From NCBI GenBank assembly GCA_019096065.1, contig JAGUCH010000002.1, positions 880,501 to 944,500 on the forward strand: a DNA stretch of 64,000 nt, given 5' to 3'. The position numbers and the translations under genes are program-made. This DNA comes from Paracyclopina nana. Its lineage: Eukaryota; Arthropoda; Copepoda; Cyclopoida; Cyclopettidae. The stretch's first letter is position 1. Each line of letters begins with the position of its first letter. Below the pieces are notes generated by a model, which saw nothing but the letters and a program-made list of their open reading frames with translations, had not been told where the DNA came from and did no database searches. Below are positions 9,816-21,000 of this stretch, piece by piece.

Positions 9816-10567
9816 ATACTGCAACTAACTTCTCATCGGGAGTATTCCCCACGTCCTGTGGTCACCCTTTCTTTTATTTTTTAGGTTAGTGACCTCGTCA
9901 TCCAAGGTCACACTGGACTTGGCCTCCGAGGTCAAAATTGGTTAGGGTGATTGAAGCGTGACATATAGTGGGGCCCGATGAGCGCAGGCAGCGCGCAGGC
10001 AGCTTCATAGAGGACGAGAGCGAGGGAAGGCGCCGAGCAAGGAACGAGCCGGACCATCCAGGAGTCGCTTGTGGGACGCCATATCGCGATGTCCAATTAA
10101 GTTTTGCTGTACTTAGTGATTGCAGACTTGAGACCTGGAGGGTCTAAGATAGCAATAAAAGCAGACTATTGAATAACAAAACAGTGGTTTTTAGTGAACA
10201 AACTCCATCAAGAACTCAGCCTTTCAACCTGAGTTGTTCGCGTAGCGCTGACTTGAAGCCTCAGTTCATCCAGAGGCCTCTCAATTCGGTAGTGATCCTA
10301 CGGTGTGGGATATCTCGCCTCTCAAGAGTCTCGTCTCCGGAACTGGAGGTGCATAGACGCTATAGAGCCTTGAGGTCACAAGGGGCCGAGGAAGAGGCCG
10401 ATCAGGACTGTCGTACCGGCCAGTCCACGAGGAGACCAGAGTGGTAGACTAGAGAGGTAGAGGCCCCTCGTCCCAAGGGGAAGTCGATCCAGCCTCAGAG
10501 TGCAGAATACGTATTTAGGCCTCTGAGGCCCCGGTCATCCAACCCCTTTCAGGTGTTGGATGGCTTT
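9816..10567 (+). other. GC-rich tail of the virus-like block, LTR-like in parts
   Basis: Non-coding. It starts with clustered GGTCAC/AGGTCA half sites (9859-9936), CAAGGTCACAC (9903-9913) and GGTTAGGGTGA (9940-9950). A GTGACATATAGTGGGGCCCG stretch (9958-9977) and repeated GCGCAGGCAGC follow. An AATAAAAG at 10154 lies before a GC-rich run that ends in a hairpin (CATCCAAC / GTTGGATG, about 10537-10563). The order of motifs, AATAAA and GC-rich end recalls a retroelement LTR, but no second copy is in the window. After about 10567 composition drops to host level. Confidence 0.35.
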
Positions 10568-12063
10568 TGATAGCAAAAGACCAATTCCGAAGTCAAAATC
10601 TGAAAAATGATTTTATAAATACCAGATATTTGCAAATATCAGCATAATGTTGCACATAATTTTGTTAATATTATTGCAGGTGAACAAGGCCTTAGTTTAC
10701 CCTAGACTTTTGAAAAAGATGTGCAGATCATAAACACTGACTGTGATCTAAATATGAATCTCTGTTTTCTGTAAATAGAAAATGTCCATACATAGATCAG
10801 CTTTGCTAGCGCGTCCACCACTATGAGCTAAATATTAACAAAAAATGTCCATTTATAGATCAGTGATCTTTACGATCTTTATGATCTATATATCAATAGA
10901 GCGTAAAAAAGAGTATTTCTAACAAAAGATATTGCCTTGTCCACTCATATGGACTTTCTGGTGATTTGATTTCTCATGGCAAAACTATGTAGGTAATATC
11001 AAAAAGCTGGGCATATTACGTAGCACAAAAAGCATGCTTTTACATAATTAAACAATGTGGAGTACTCACACACCACTATGGTTCCTGTAAGTTGTATCAA
11101 CAGTTATAAACTTTTAATGTACTAGCCTGCATGAACAACTTAGACGCTTCATTTCATTGCCAATGAAACAGTCCTTGTTCTTATACATAGGTTGCGTAGG
11201 GAGAGCATTTGATCCCAGCACAAAGCTCCAAGTTCCGGAAGCCAGCCAAATGAGTCAAATATTCATCTTTACCACATTGGTCTAGGACCTGACGATGGTG
11301 AACCAACCTTTCAAGCTTTTGGAAAGTTGAGGAAAGTATTGAAATCATGACACTTCTGGAAGGAACCAATGACAAGGACAAGCCAATTCACTTGTCTTAA
11401 GATTGACATTGAAGGCTAAAAAATATGGAACATTCCAAATCTGCTCAAGAGCAATGTTTTCAAACATGGTACATTAGCTTGGCGTTGAAACAAACCTAAA
11501 TCAAACATCAAATTGTGGTAATCAAAAATGATCAACTTTTTAAAGACACTTTCAACAAAATTCAGACTTGACATAGAAGCCTACCAGCCAAATTTATACA
11601 CTGCCAAGGAATCAGAAGGTGAAAGGAAACTTTCAGTCTATAATGATTTGCTTTTTGTCTCATCACCTTTAAAAAAACAAGCAATCAGATGAGAAAACTT
11701 AACTTAAAACTCTCCATTCCTTTCTTCAAAACTTGGAAGTTTTTTAAAAACTTTTCAATCTAAGGAACAATTCGATGCACTTCACGCAACCTCCAATCCA
11801 GAAGGTTCCATATTACGCTTGAAACTGCAATAACTCAAGTAGAAAAAGTGAAAAAAGTGATCTCACCCGGATTTACTTATGCCCTTGCAGTTTCGCGAGT
11901 TTTTCAAATTCTGTCGAGATGTAAATAAAGCCGTTCGAAATTTTTCCGCCAAATCATCGCAGCGAACTGAGTGAAAGAAGTCAGCTGACGCTGAAGCGGT
12001 ATTGAAGCAGAATCAAAACAAAACTTGTTTCAACTTGGACTTTGGCCTAGGAATTCGCTCAAA
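10568..12063. other. Host intergenic stretch
   Basis: AT-rich. A block AAATGTCCATACATAGATCAG is repeated imperfectly (10781 and 10844). The segment 11190-11390 may be an old retroelement remnant, but no domain is readable. The 150 bases before 12064 are richer in CG (for example TTTCGCGAG, GTTCGAAA) and probably hold the TMEM120 promoter. Confidence 0.4.
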
Positions 12064-15000
12064 ATGGAGATTGACACTGACTTGGAGCAATGTCTCAAGG
12101 ATTGGACGGATTTATCCAATGAATACGCGGTATTTCTTACTTTTATCACTCGCTCTCTCGGACTCTTTAATGTTGAGTTCACTTTTTTGAAGGATTTGGA
12201 GGAACTGTATGAAAAGTACAAATGTAAACTTGAAGAAACTTTGGCGCTGCAAAAGAAATGCACCACTGGTGTCAATCATCAGAAATACAGGTAATTGGAT
12301 GTCTCAAGCCTAATCTTTGAAATCATTAATGTACAATTTTTAAAAAAAGGTTAAAGGCCATCAAGAAGCAAATGGGCCATGTGAAGCCAGTCACTGATGA
12401 AGAAAAGGGAGAATTGAGTGACTTGAACAAGGACATTTTGAGGAGGAATGAGCAGCTCAAACAGGTTAAACACACTACTTGTTCACTTGTCTCGGGCCTT
12501 TATTTACTCAATTTTTTTCAGATGGATGAATTGCTCCCAAGGGAGTCTGGAACCTATTTAAAAATCATCCTTGGCAGTGTCAATGTGTCCATTCTGGATA
12601 GGAAAGCCAGATACGACTACAAAGACCAGTATGAGCAGTTCAAGCTCATTGTCAACCTCATTGGTACACAAATTAAAAATGCCATGTACCAAAATTGTTT
12701 GAATTTTCCCTGTGAATTTCAGGCTGCGTTTTGGCTGGCATCAATTTGTACTTTCAGCATCGAGTGCTCGACTTGCTCTTTATGTTCTTGATTGTCTGGT
12801 ACTACTGCACTTTGACCATCAGGGAGTCCATTTTAAAAGTCAATGGCTCAAGAATAAGGGTGAGTCTGAAGTTTTATATACTATATGGCATGAGAAAAAG
12901 GAGGCTTTGGGTCATTAAAAATATGGCCTAGATGGAAGTCCATTAAAGTTAAAGATCCTCGGCCTTGCCAGAAAAAGGAAAAAGTCCTGTCTTGCCGTTT
13001 TATTTGACCAGGAAAGGCATTAAGGCCATGTTCATCTGCGAAGAAATGCCAAAGCCCAAACGCTTTTTTACTGCTACTTTCAAACTCAGTTTGGGAGACT
13101 GAAGCCAAAATTGGAAGATGACAATCAAGTCTCATTTGATTTGGAGTAATTGGCATGTCAAAAAATAGTCAATTGAGTTTTGAAAGTAGATGAGCAATGC
13201 ATTGTCTTGTGCTCCTTTTCAACTTTGGCTTTTTCTTGGGGAAACTTTGGGGAAATTTTATCCCCCAGGAAATTCCCTGGGTCATTTCTTGATTGTTTGA
13301 TTTCGGGGTCAAATCGAAGCAATTTAATTGCTGCAACTGCTGCAGCAGTTGGGGAAAGCTGTCAATATTTAGCCACTTCTGTACTACACTATTTTCGTGT
13401 GCACCTTCCTCAAGAATTGTTATGACACGAACACTTTCCCAGCTTTTTTGCGAATCCCCGGATTTTTAATAAAACTATGCTTTGGTTGAAGCTGAAGAAG
13501 CTCAGCCAAGCCGAACCTCAATAGACAAAAAAGTTGAAGCTCGTCATCAGGACAGTATTGTTACATTTTTTCTCTAATCATATAGAATGAAAAGAGAAGT
13601 GGATATTTTATGTAGTTATTTTTTTTTAGCTTTTTATTGTTTGAATTCAAAAGTAGCTAATTTAAGTAAATTGCATAGATGTCATGATTTTATTATTCTT
13701 GGGGCTGTACGCTGTCTGCATAAAAATTACCATAGCCCCAAAAGCTGAATTCTTTTTCACCATGTGAAAAAGCCATTTTTTCATAAGGGATTTTGTGCTT
13801 AATAAATGCTTGTTTCTTTTCCTTACTTATTTACCCATGATTAATTTGTCTTATTGTGCCATAATTGTAGCTTTAGGAAATGACATGGTGCATTGATTGA
13901 TGAGTTGTTAGCTAATTTTTTTATTCCTGCCATTAATTAGGGTTGGTGGAGAGCTCACCATTTCATCACAACAATTGTTGGTGGGGTTTTACTGGTTTGG
14001 CCAGATGGACATTGCTATCAAACTTTCAGGTAAGTGTTTTCAAATTTCTCTACTTTCCAAATAACCGGTGCATACTTTTGCTAGAGTACCAACTCTTGAT
14101 TGCAAACTAATATAATTTGGCGGCTTTCTCTTTTTTATGGGAAAGCACAAGGTTTTGTTTGGCACCAAAACCATCATTTGAGAAATTAAGCCCTGATTTT
14201 CTCCTGATTGCTCAATTATGCTGTTGTACATACCATGATTGTGGTCTGCATTGTATGTACCAAATCTGGTATACTCCAGATTATTTACCTGGTATACCAA
14301 GTTTTGGCCAGGGTAAACATGCTATTTGGGTAAATCATCTCATTTCCTTCTTTTTACATGTTTTTATTTGGTCAATAAGCCTTTGAGCATGCTGATAAGA
14401 GGTTACAAAACATAACTGGGTATAAATCACAATTATTTGTCCTTCTTTGGTATTTTTTGGCATTCAAGAGCAGCTGGTATATGTGGTATGAAATAACAGT
14501 GTTGTCAACTATTAATCTTAGATTTTGCTGCTTGTGGTGGTATACTGAGTATACCAGCAGGCAATAAGCAAATGAAAGAAGTGGTATACTCCTCCAATGC
14601 ATACAAAATGCGGTTGGTATACTATGGTACAATCACGAGAAAGCCAGCTATATTCCATTTTGTATATACTGTATAGTGGTATATTCTGCTATAATGTCCT
14701 CTAATTGAATTTATTACATTTCTTTTGAGCATTTTTCTTACATTTTTTCTGAGCTTGAGGTGCTGGCATCCAATTACTTTGAGTAGCATGTGTATACCCT
14801 AATTACATTGCCAAGAACTGCCCACTTTAACTGTTTTGACGACATTTTCCTTCTTGTTGCTCTAGCTCAAATCAAAAGCAAAATTAATGAGACTTGATTG
14901 TCTTCTTCACAATTTGTTTTCAGTTGCCTAAACTGAAATTGAGCATTGCTTATTTGAAAAGCAATTGTCATTCAACTTTAATTTAAATCATACCAACAAG

Positions 15001-18000
15001 TTTAACCTTTTTGGCAGGGCCTGTGAAAACCAATTTATAGTTGAGAGGTGATTTGGCCAAAGTTGAGAGACACAGGCAAAATGAGTAAACTTTTTAGCCA
15101 TCCATTGACAAGTGGAAAAAGTAGTGGGCAACACTGTTATTTTGGCATATACCATAATTCAGACAAAAATGGCTTTTGCCTCCTCAAGCTCATGTCAGAC
15201 TTCTTCTTTCACTGTTTTGAATTGTTTTGTGGCTGATTTCCTGGCTGAAAGAGCCAAATCTGAGCCACAACCCACACTTTTGGTTTCCACATTGGTCTTG
15301 GATTTGCATACACAATTCTTGCTGCTGACAAAAGCCCCACCAGATTCATGTAGATTTTTCTTCATCCTGGGTGGCCTTGGTGGGGCAATTTTGGGCTGCT
15401 GTTGTGCTACCACTTTTTTGGGGCAAGTCTCTACTTCTGGAGGAGCTGTGGCCTCTTCTTCCCCTTTTGGAGGGTGAGGCAATAAAACAGCTACTTCAAG
15501 TTTGGCTTTCTCTTCTTCCTCAGCCTTCCTTTGTTTTTGTTCAGCTAGAGCAAAGATTTGTTGTTGTTGTTGTTGCTGTTGATGAAGTTGAAGTTGTTGC
15601 TGAAGCTGATATTGTTGCAGGAGCAGTTGAAATTGAGTTTCATGCAAAATGCGTGTAGGAGATGGGAAATAGTCTAAAATAAACACAGTAACTGAAGCTG
15701 TACACAAATAGAAGATTTAAAACAGTGCATCCTTTTCGCCGTTCAACATCAGCTGTTTTTAATGGATTTTTTTACTGTTGCTGAGATTGTAAGTCAGCTG
15801 ATTTTGATTATTTGCTGAAATCAGCTGATTTTGATAGCTAGCTGAAATCAGCTGATTTTGATTGTTAGCTCAAATCAGCTGATGATGTCTGTTAGCTAAA
15901 ATCAGTTGAATTTGAATAAAATCTGAAATCAGCTGAATTTGAGTAAAAGCAGCAATTTGCTAATTTGATTTTATGCTGAAATCAGCTAATTTAATTTCAG
16001 CCAAAATCAGCTGATTTAGAATGAAAGCTGAAATCAGCTGATTTAGAAAGAAAGATGAATCAGATGAATTTGATTTTAAGCCATAATCAGCTGAACTTGA
16101 TTTAAAGCCAAAATCAGCTGATTTTGATTGTTAGCTGAAATTAGCTGATTTTGATCATATGCTGAAATGAACTAGCTTATTTTAATTTAAAAAAATCACC
16201 TCAATTTAGATTGTAAGATGAAATTAGTTGATTTTGAATGAAGGTTGAAATCGGCTGATTTTTTAAGTCAGCTGACACCAACTGAGTTTAATTTTTTTTA
16301 ACTGAAATAAGTCAAAAGCCAGTTGTCTTCAGCTGAGTGTTTATGACAATTGATTTTTGTTTGTATGGCTGTTGCGTTTTTTAAGACCAAGTGAGTGTAA
16401 TGAATTGTTCAGCTGTTCTTTTCATCCTTGAATGCACTTTTTGTCACATGAATCCAGGCATTTTCATGCAAAGCTGACACACAAAAACGCTACACATTAG
16501 CTTATAGTTAGTGGAAGTTTTTGCCTTTTTTAAAAACTTTGCCTTTTTAGAAGTAGCCCTTCCCTCTCTCTCTCTCTTAGTCTTCAATATTGCAAGTTTT
16601 TTTTGCTAGCAAAGTAGTGATACACATTTTCAAAGGGAATGGAAAAGTATGGATATAGATGTTTCAGTCCATTTGAAACTTCTTTTCTGTTAGAGCAAAA
16701 AAAAGGAGAAAGAGAGAGAAAGCTCAGATATCTTTTTTCCCACTTAAGAAGTTGTGTACCTTGTGTGTTAATTAGAAGACACATTTTGAGCAAGTTGCTT
16801 TTGTCTTGGATTCATGCTGAACTCAAAACAAGATGTCAGTTTCTCATGCTGAGTGTCAACATTCATTAAATGAGCTGCACACTATCCCATTTTTTCAGTC
16901 AGCAGTTTGCTCTTTTAGCTATTTTCAGCTGATGCTTTAGGCTATGTTTTAATGTTTATTGTTTTTTTTAATGGCAATTCAGATGAAAAGCCTTTTAAGG
17001 CTGCAAGTTTTAAAATGTCCATGTTTAGCTGAATAAAACCGGCTGTCAGCTGTTTGCTGTTATTTTAAGATTCAGCTGATGGAAAAATGATTCAGCTGTT
17101 TTCAGCTGATGCTTTAGGCTATGTTCTGATACTTGTTAGTTTTTAATGACAATTCAGATGAAAAGCTTTTTAGGCTGCAAGTTTTTAAAATATTCATGTT
17201 TAGCTGATTAAAACCGGCTGTCAGCTGTTGTTGTTATTTGAAGAATCAGCTGACGGAAAAATGATTCAGCTGATTGATCTTCAAATCAGTTGATTCACCC
17301 TTGATTCAACCAATTTTATTATGATTCAGCTGAAAAAAGTATGTCAGCTGTTTCTCTTCAAATCAGCTGATTCAAGTTTCAAGCTATCAGCTGTTTGTTA
17401 TTGTTTTGCTGACCTGCTGCATCAGCTGTTAAAAGTATTTTTGCCATCAGCACAGCTCAATTGCTGAGTTTTTCAACTCTTTAGATAAAAAGCTGTTTGT
17501 TCATAATTTTTTTAAAAGTTGCACAGCTCATTTGGTGAGTTTTTTAAATTGTCAAGAAATCAAGACATTGAAGCTGTCATACCTTCAAGAGTCACCCTGT
17601 ATCCACCCAGAGCTGCATTGCCTCCATAGTCTCCATCATGGTCTTCTTCTTCTTCAATGTGGTCTTCCACGAGCAGATCTTTGTGAGCTTGCTCCAAATA
17701 ATGATTACTATGCAGTGGCATGGAAACAGAGTGATGTGAACTGTGAAGATTGTTCATGTGGGTATTGGAAGAGGCCATTAGATTCAAAGCTGACGTTGAT
17801 GAAAGGGAATGAATGAGGGATTTTTGATTCCTCGTGAAATCCCTGTCCTCATTGCACAATATGAAGCAGGCCACCACTCCAATGATGGTGATCAAAGTGA
17901 GGATGATGAAGGAGCTGGAGGCAATAAACAAAGTCAGCCTGTAAATACACAAATATGTAAATAATAGCTAAGCAGTACAATAAACTAGCAACTTTGGTAG

Positions 18001-21000
18001 TAGCTGTCATGATCTGTTAAGGCCATTATCATTTCCTGTCAATCTGGCCTGTCAATAATGCAATGTGTCTCTTTTTATCGTGGAGGAATTAATGGAAGAG
18101 AAATATGCATTTATCTGGGGTGCCGTCACTAAGGCCTAAAATGAGGTGGGTTTTAGGATCTAAAATCAAAGTGGGTTTTACGATCTAACAAATTGGGTTT
18201 TAAAGCCTACAGATTTGGCATCAGGGTACTAAGATCTAAGTGGAAAAATCAAATAAAGTTCATCATGGGTTTTAATATCTAAAGGCTAGGGTTTTAATAT
18301 CTAAAGGCCTAGGTTTTATGATCTAACAGCGAGGGTTTCAAGATCTATTGCATCAGAACAAAAAAAGTATTCTCAAAACCATGTTGGCAACTAAAACCTG
18401 AGCAAGTATTACATGAAAAATAAATGATAAATGCTTAAATGCCATTAGTAAAGTTTTGACAATTGATTTTTAATGTTCCAACATTTTAGACTTAAAAACC
18501 CATGCCTTTAGATCAAAACACCCAGGTACAACAAAATGATGTTTTTCCAATGTAGATCTTAAAACCCAGGTGACTAGATCTTAACATCCAGTTGTTAGGC
18601 TTTAGCATCCAAATCTTTAGATCTTAAAACCGAGGAGAAAAAAAGCTTAGGCTTTAAAACCTATCTTTATAATAGATCCTAAAACCCACCCCTATTTTAG
18701 GCCTTAGTGACTTCTCCCTTTATCTGTAGTTATGTGCTAGCTAATCTGGGGTGTGAATCAGCTGATCACTTGCTGTAAAGTGGAGTGGACTGAGCTTGCG
18801 AAAGCTTTAATTAAAAAGGCTTTCTTCCAGGCATAACTAAGCTTTTTTCCTTTTTCATTTTTACATTAAAACTAAAACTAAGCAAATAGCATAAGTGCTC
18901 ATAATCACAAGTTTCCAAGTTGAAGTTTAGTAATTTTATATCCCTGGAGTTTTTCAAGCCCATGAAACAATCAGGTTGAATTTGAATTGAGAATACTCAT
19001 TGCACAATTTCATTGCTAAAAAAATTACCTGTAGTCACTATCACTGTTTTCCCCACCAAAAGTGGCAGCTGCCAGCTCAGTGGCCGGCGTGCTGGTCAGC
19101 TGATCATAGCCTGGTGGGATGCTAGATGCCATCACAACCACAACATCTTCATTGTGAAAGTCTCCAGATGCTTGAAGGGTCATTTTTTCATCTTCTTTTA
19201 TAGCATCAAAGGTTGAAAAGAGTCCTTCTCATCTTTTTCTTCTTTTACTGAAAAAGAAGAGTTAATAAAACACATCTCACTCGATGTTGTTGCTAGCACA
19301 GGAAGGATGTTGAGCTGCCTTTTTCCCCTTGGGATTTATGGAAGATTTAAGCTCAAAAGTGGTTTGACTGTGCTTTGAAATGGCGCTTTTTTCTCTTGGC
19401 AGGCGCCAGAAAAACCGTTGGTTTTAATCAAGTCTGGACTCCCTGGCGCCAGAGAGACGGTTGGTTTTTAATCAAGTCTGGACTCCCTGGCGCCAGAAAA
19501 ACTGTTTCATATTGATTGAAGCAAATTCTGAATTTTGGATATTAGCTAATTTAAAGGGAAACCTCAAGGAAATTTGTACCTTTTGAGAATAATGCATTTC
19601 TCCTTTGTGGCTTTCAATTATCTTTTGGTTTTGACAATTTCATTAAAGCCCGAAAGGTTTTAATCATTTTCTCCAGTTACAACTTACCAAATTAACATGC
19701 TGAACTGCTGCACTATTATGCTAATTTTCCCGCATTGCTGTTATGCTATAGTGCATAAATCCACGTTTTATTCAATTGTTGTTTTTTCATTGTATAGTTG
19801 ATAGGAAAAAAAATGTACACTTTAAGTTGTTTTTTATGCTCTGACTGATCTCTGTAAGGCTCAAGTGTGAACTACACTTTCTTGATAATTCTAAAGGGAG
19901 CTCTGCGCCGTTGAAGCAAAAAAGGAAAGCCCACTGAAAAAAAACAACAATTCCTACAAATCATTGTTATTTCAAGTGCATTTATGGCCCTAAAATACAG
20001 CAAAAATTAAAAAGTATCCAAAAATGTGAGACATATTGATAATCGACTTGCAGTTTCATGCTTTAAAAAAAAACTGAGTGGACCATTTTTGTCATTTTTG
20101 CCTTTCAGTTGACATTCATTGATTTATTGTCTTTCAATCATGATTTTTAGATTGCTTCAATAAATATAAATTAGTTTTTTAACATGGAGCTTTTCTCGGG
20201 TCAATTTACCTTGCTTAGCTCAACCACAAGCTTTAGGTGAGAACACTGCAGCCATTATTGTATTGGAGACTACACACTACTTTACTGGGCTTAAGTGGCT
20301 TTCTTTTTGGGGGGTAAGGCCACAACAACACCAAACTTACTGTTAAGCTATAAGGAAATGTGCGGGCGCCTTCTCCATTTAAGAGCCGCGCGTTTTCCAT
20401 CTACACAATACTACATAGGTCTCCCATCTCATTCAGCTTTAAATTATCCCTTACAACGACGCAGTTTTTGTTTTCTTAACGAAAAAGCATTGCTGGCGCC
20501 GCAATGTCTAGACTCAAGTAACGGTTTTTATCGCCTGGCGCCACCAAGCAATTTTTATCGCCTGGCGCCATTAAGTCCAGACATGGTTAACGGTTTTTTA
20601 GCTACAATTTAACTCTGCTTTTGAAATGAAAAAAATTTAAAAGACTCCTTTTAACGGTTTTGGACAACTCATAAAAGAAAGCTAAGGCATTAATCTACTT
20701 GTAACAACATGTTATTTATGATCATTTCACTAATATGCCCATTTGTCTTGGAGGCAAATTTAACGGGATTTTGATCAATTGGCGCCTATTTGTCTAGACA
20801 ATAGTCAACCGTTTCTATTGTTTGGCGCCATTTAAAAATTTGCTTTTTTTGCATGCTAATGGCATGCTCAATTGGTAGCAAATCTTGCATTATTGAAACA
20901 TTGATGGTATTCTCAGTATGTGTCTAAGTTTTTAAATGGCACATTATGTAAAGCAGGGCTGAAATTAAAACTTGCTCTCAAAGAGGGGCACAACTACTGG

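Larger units (their letters stand above)
1..10567. other. GC-rich virus-like block (probable endogenous viral element)
   Basis: Seen: base composition is clearly richer in G+C than the AT-rich DNA after about 10570, gene density is high, and genes lie on both strands with gaps of 100-900 bases. Several genes carry their own TATA box (251, 2301, 7856) and their own AATAAA after the stop (about 1032, 1862, 9812, and on the minus strand near 2195 and 4270). Three genes have introns of 55-75 bases, so the block is built to be expressed in a nucleus. Products include paired H-rich DUF5662-like proteins, small membrane proteins and an envelope-like glycoprotein. Inference: part of an integrated DNA virus or a large virus-like transposon; a retrovirus-like element is less likely because genes run in both directions. 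The left edge lies outside the window. Contamination of the assembly by a viral contig is a possible alternative, but the sequence passes into host genes without a gap. Confidence 0.6.

Noticed and set aside
10169-10447. 92-residue plus-strand frame in the GC-rich tail
   Set aside because: No family resemblance; it follows an AATAAA and lies in LTR-like non-coding sequence.
11181-11381. Possible LINE remnant
   Set aside because: No readable reverse-transcriptase or endonuclease motif.
15371-15658. Plus-strand frame opposite the polyQ exon
   Set aside because: It is the antisense shadow of the nested gene's last exon; Val runs mirror the CAA/CAG run.
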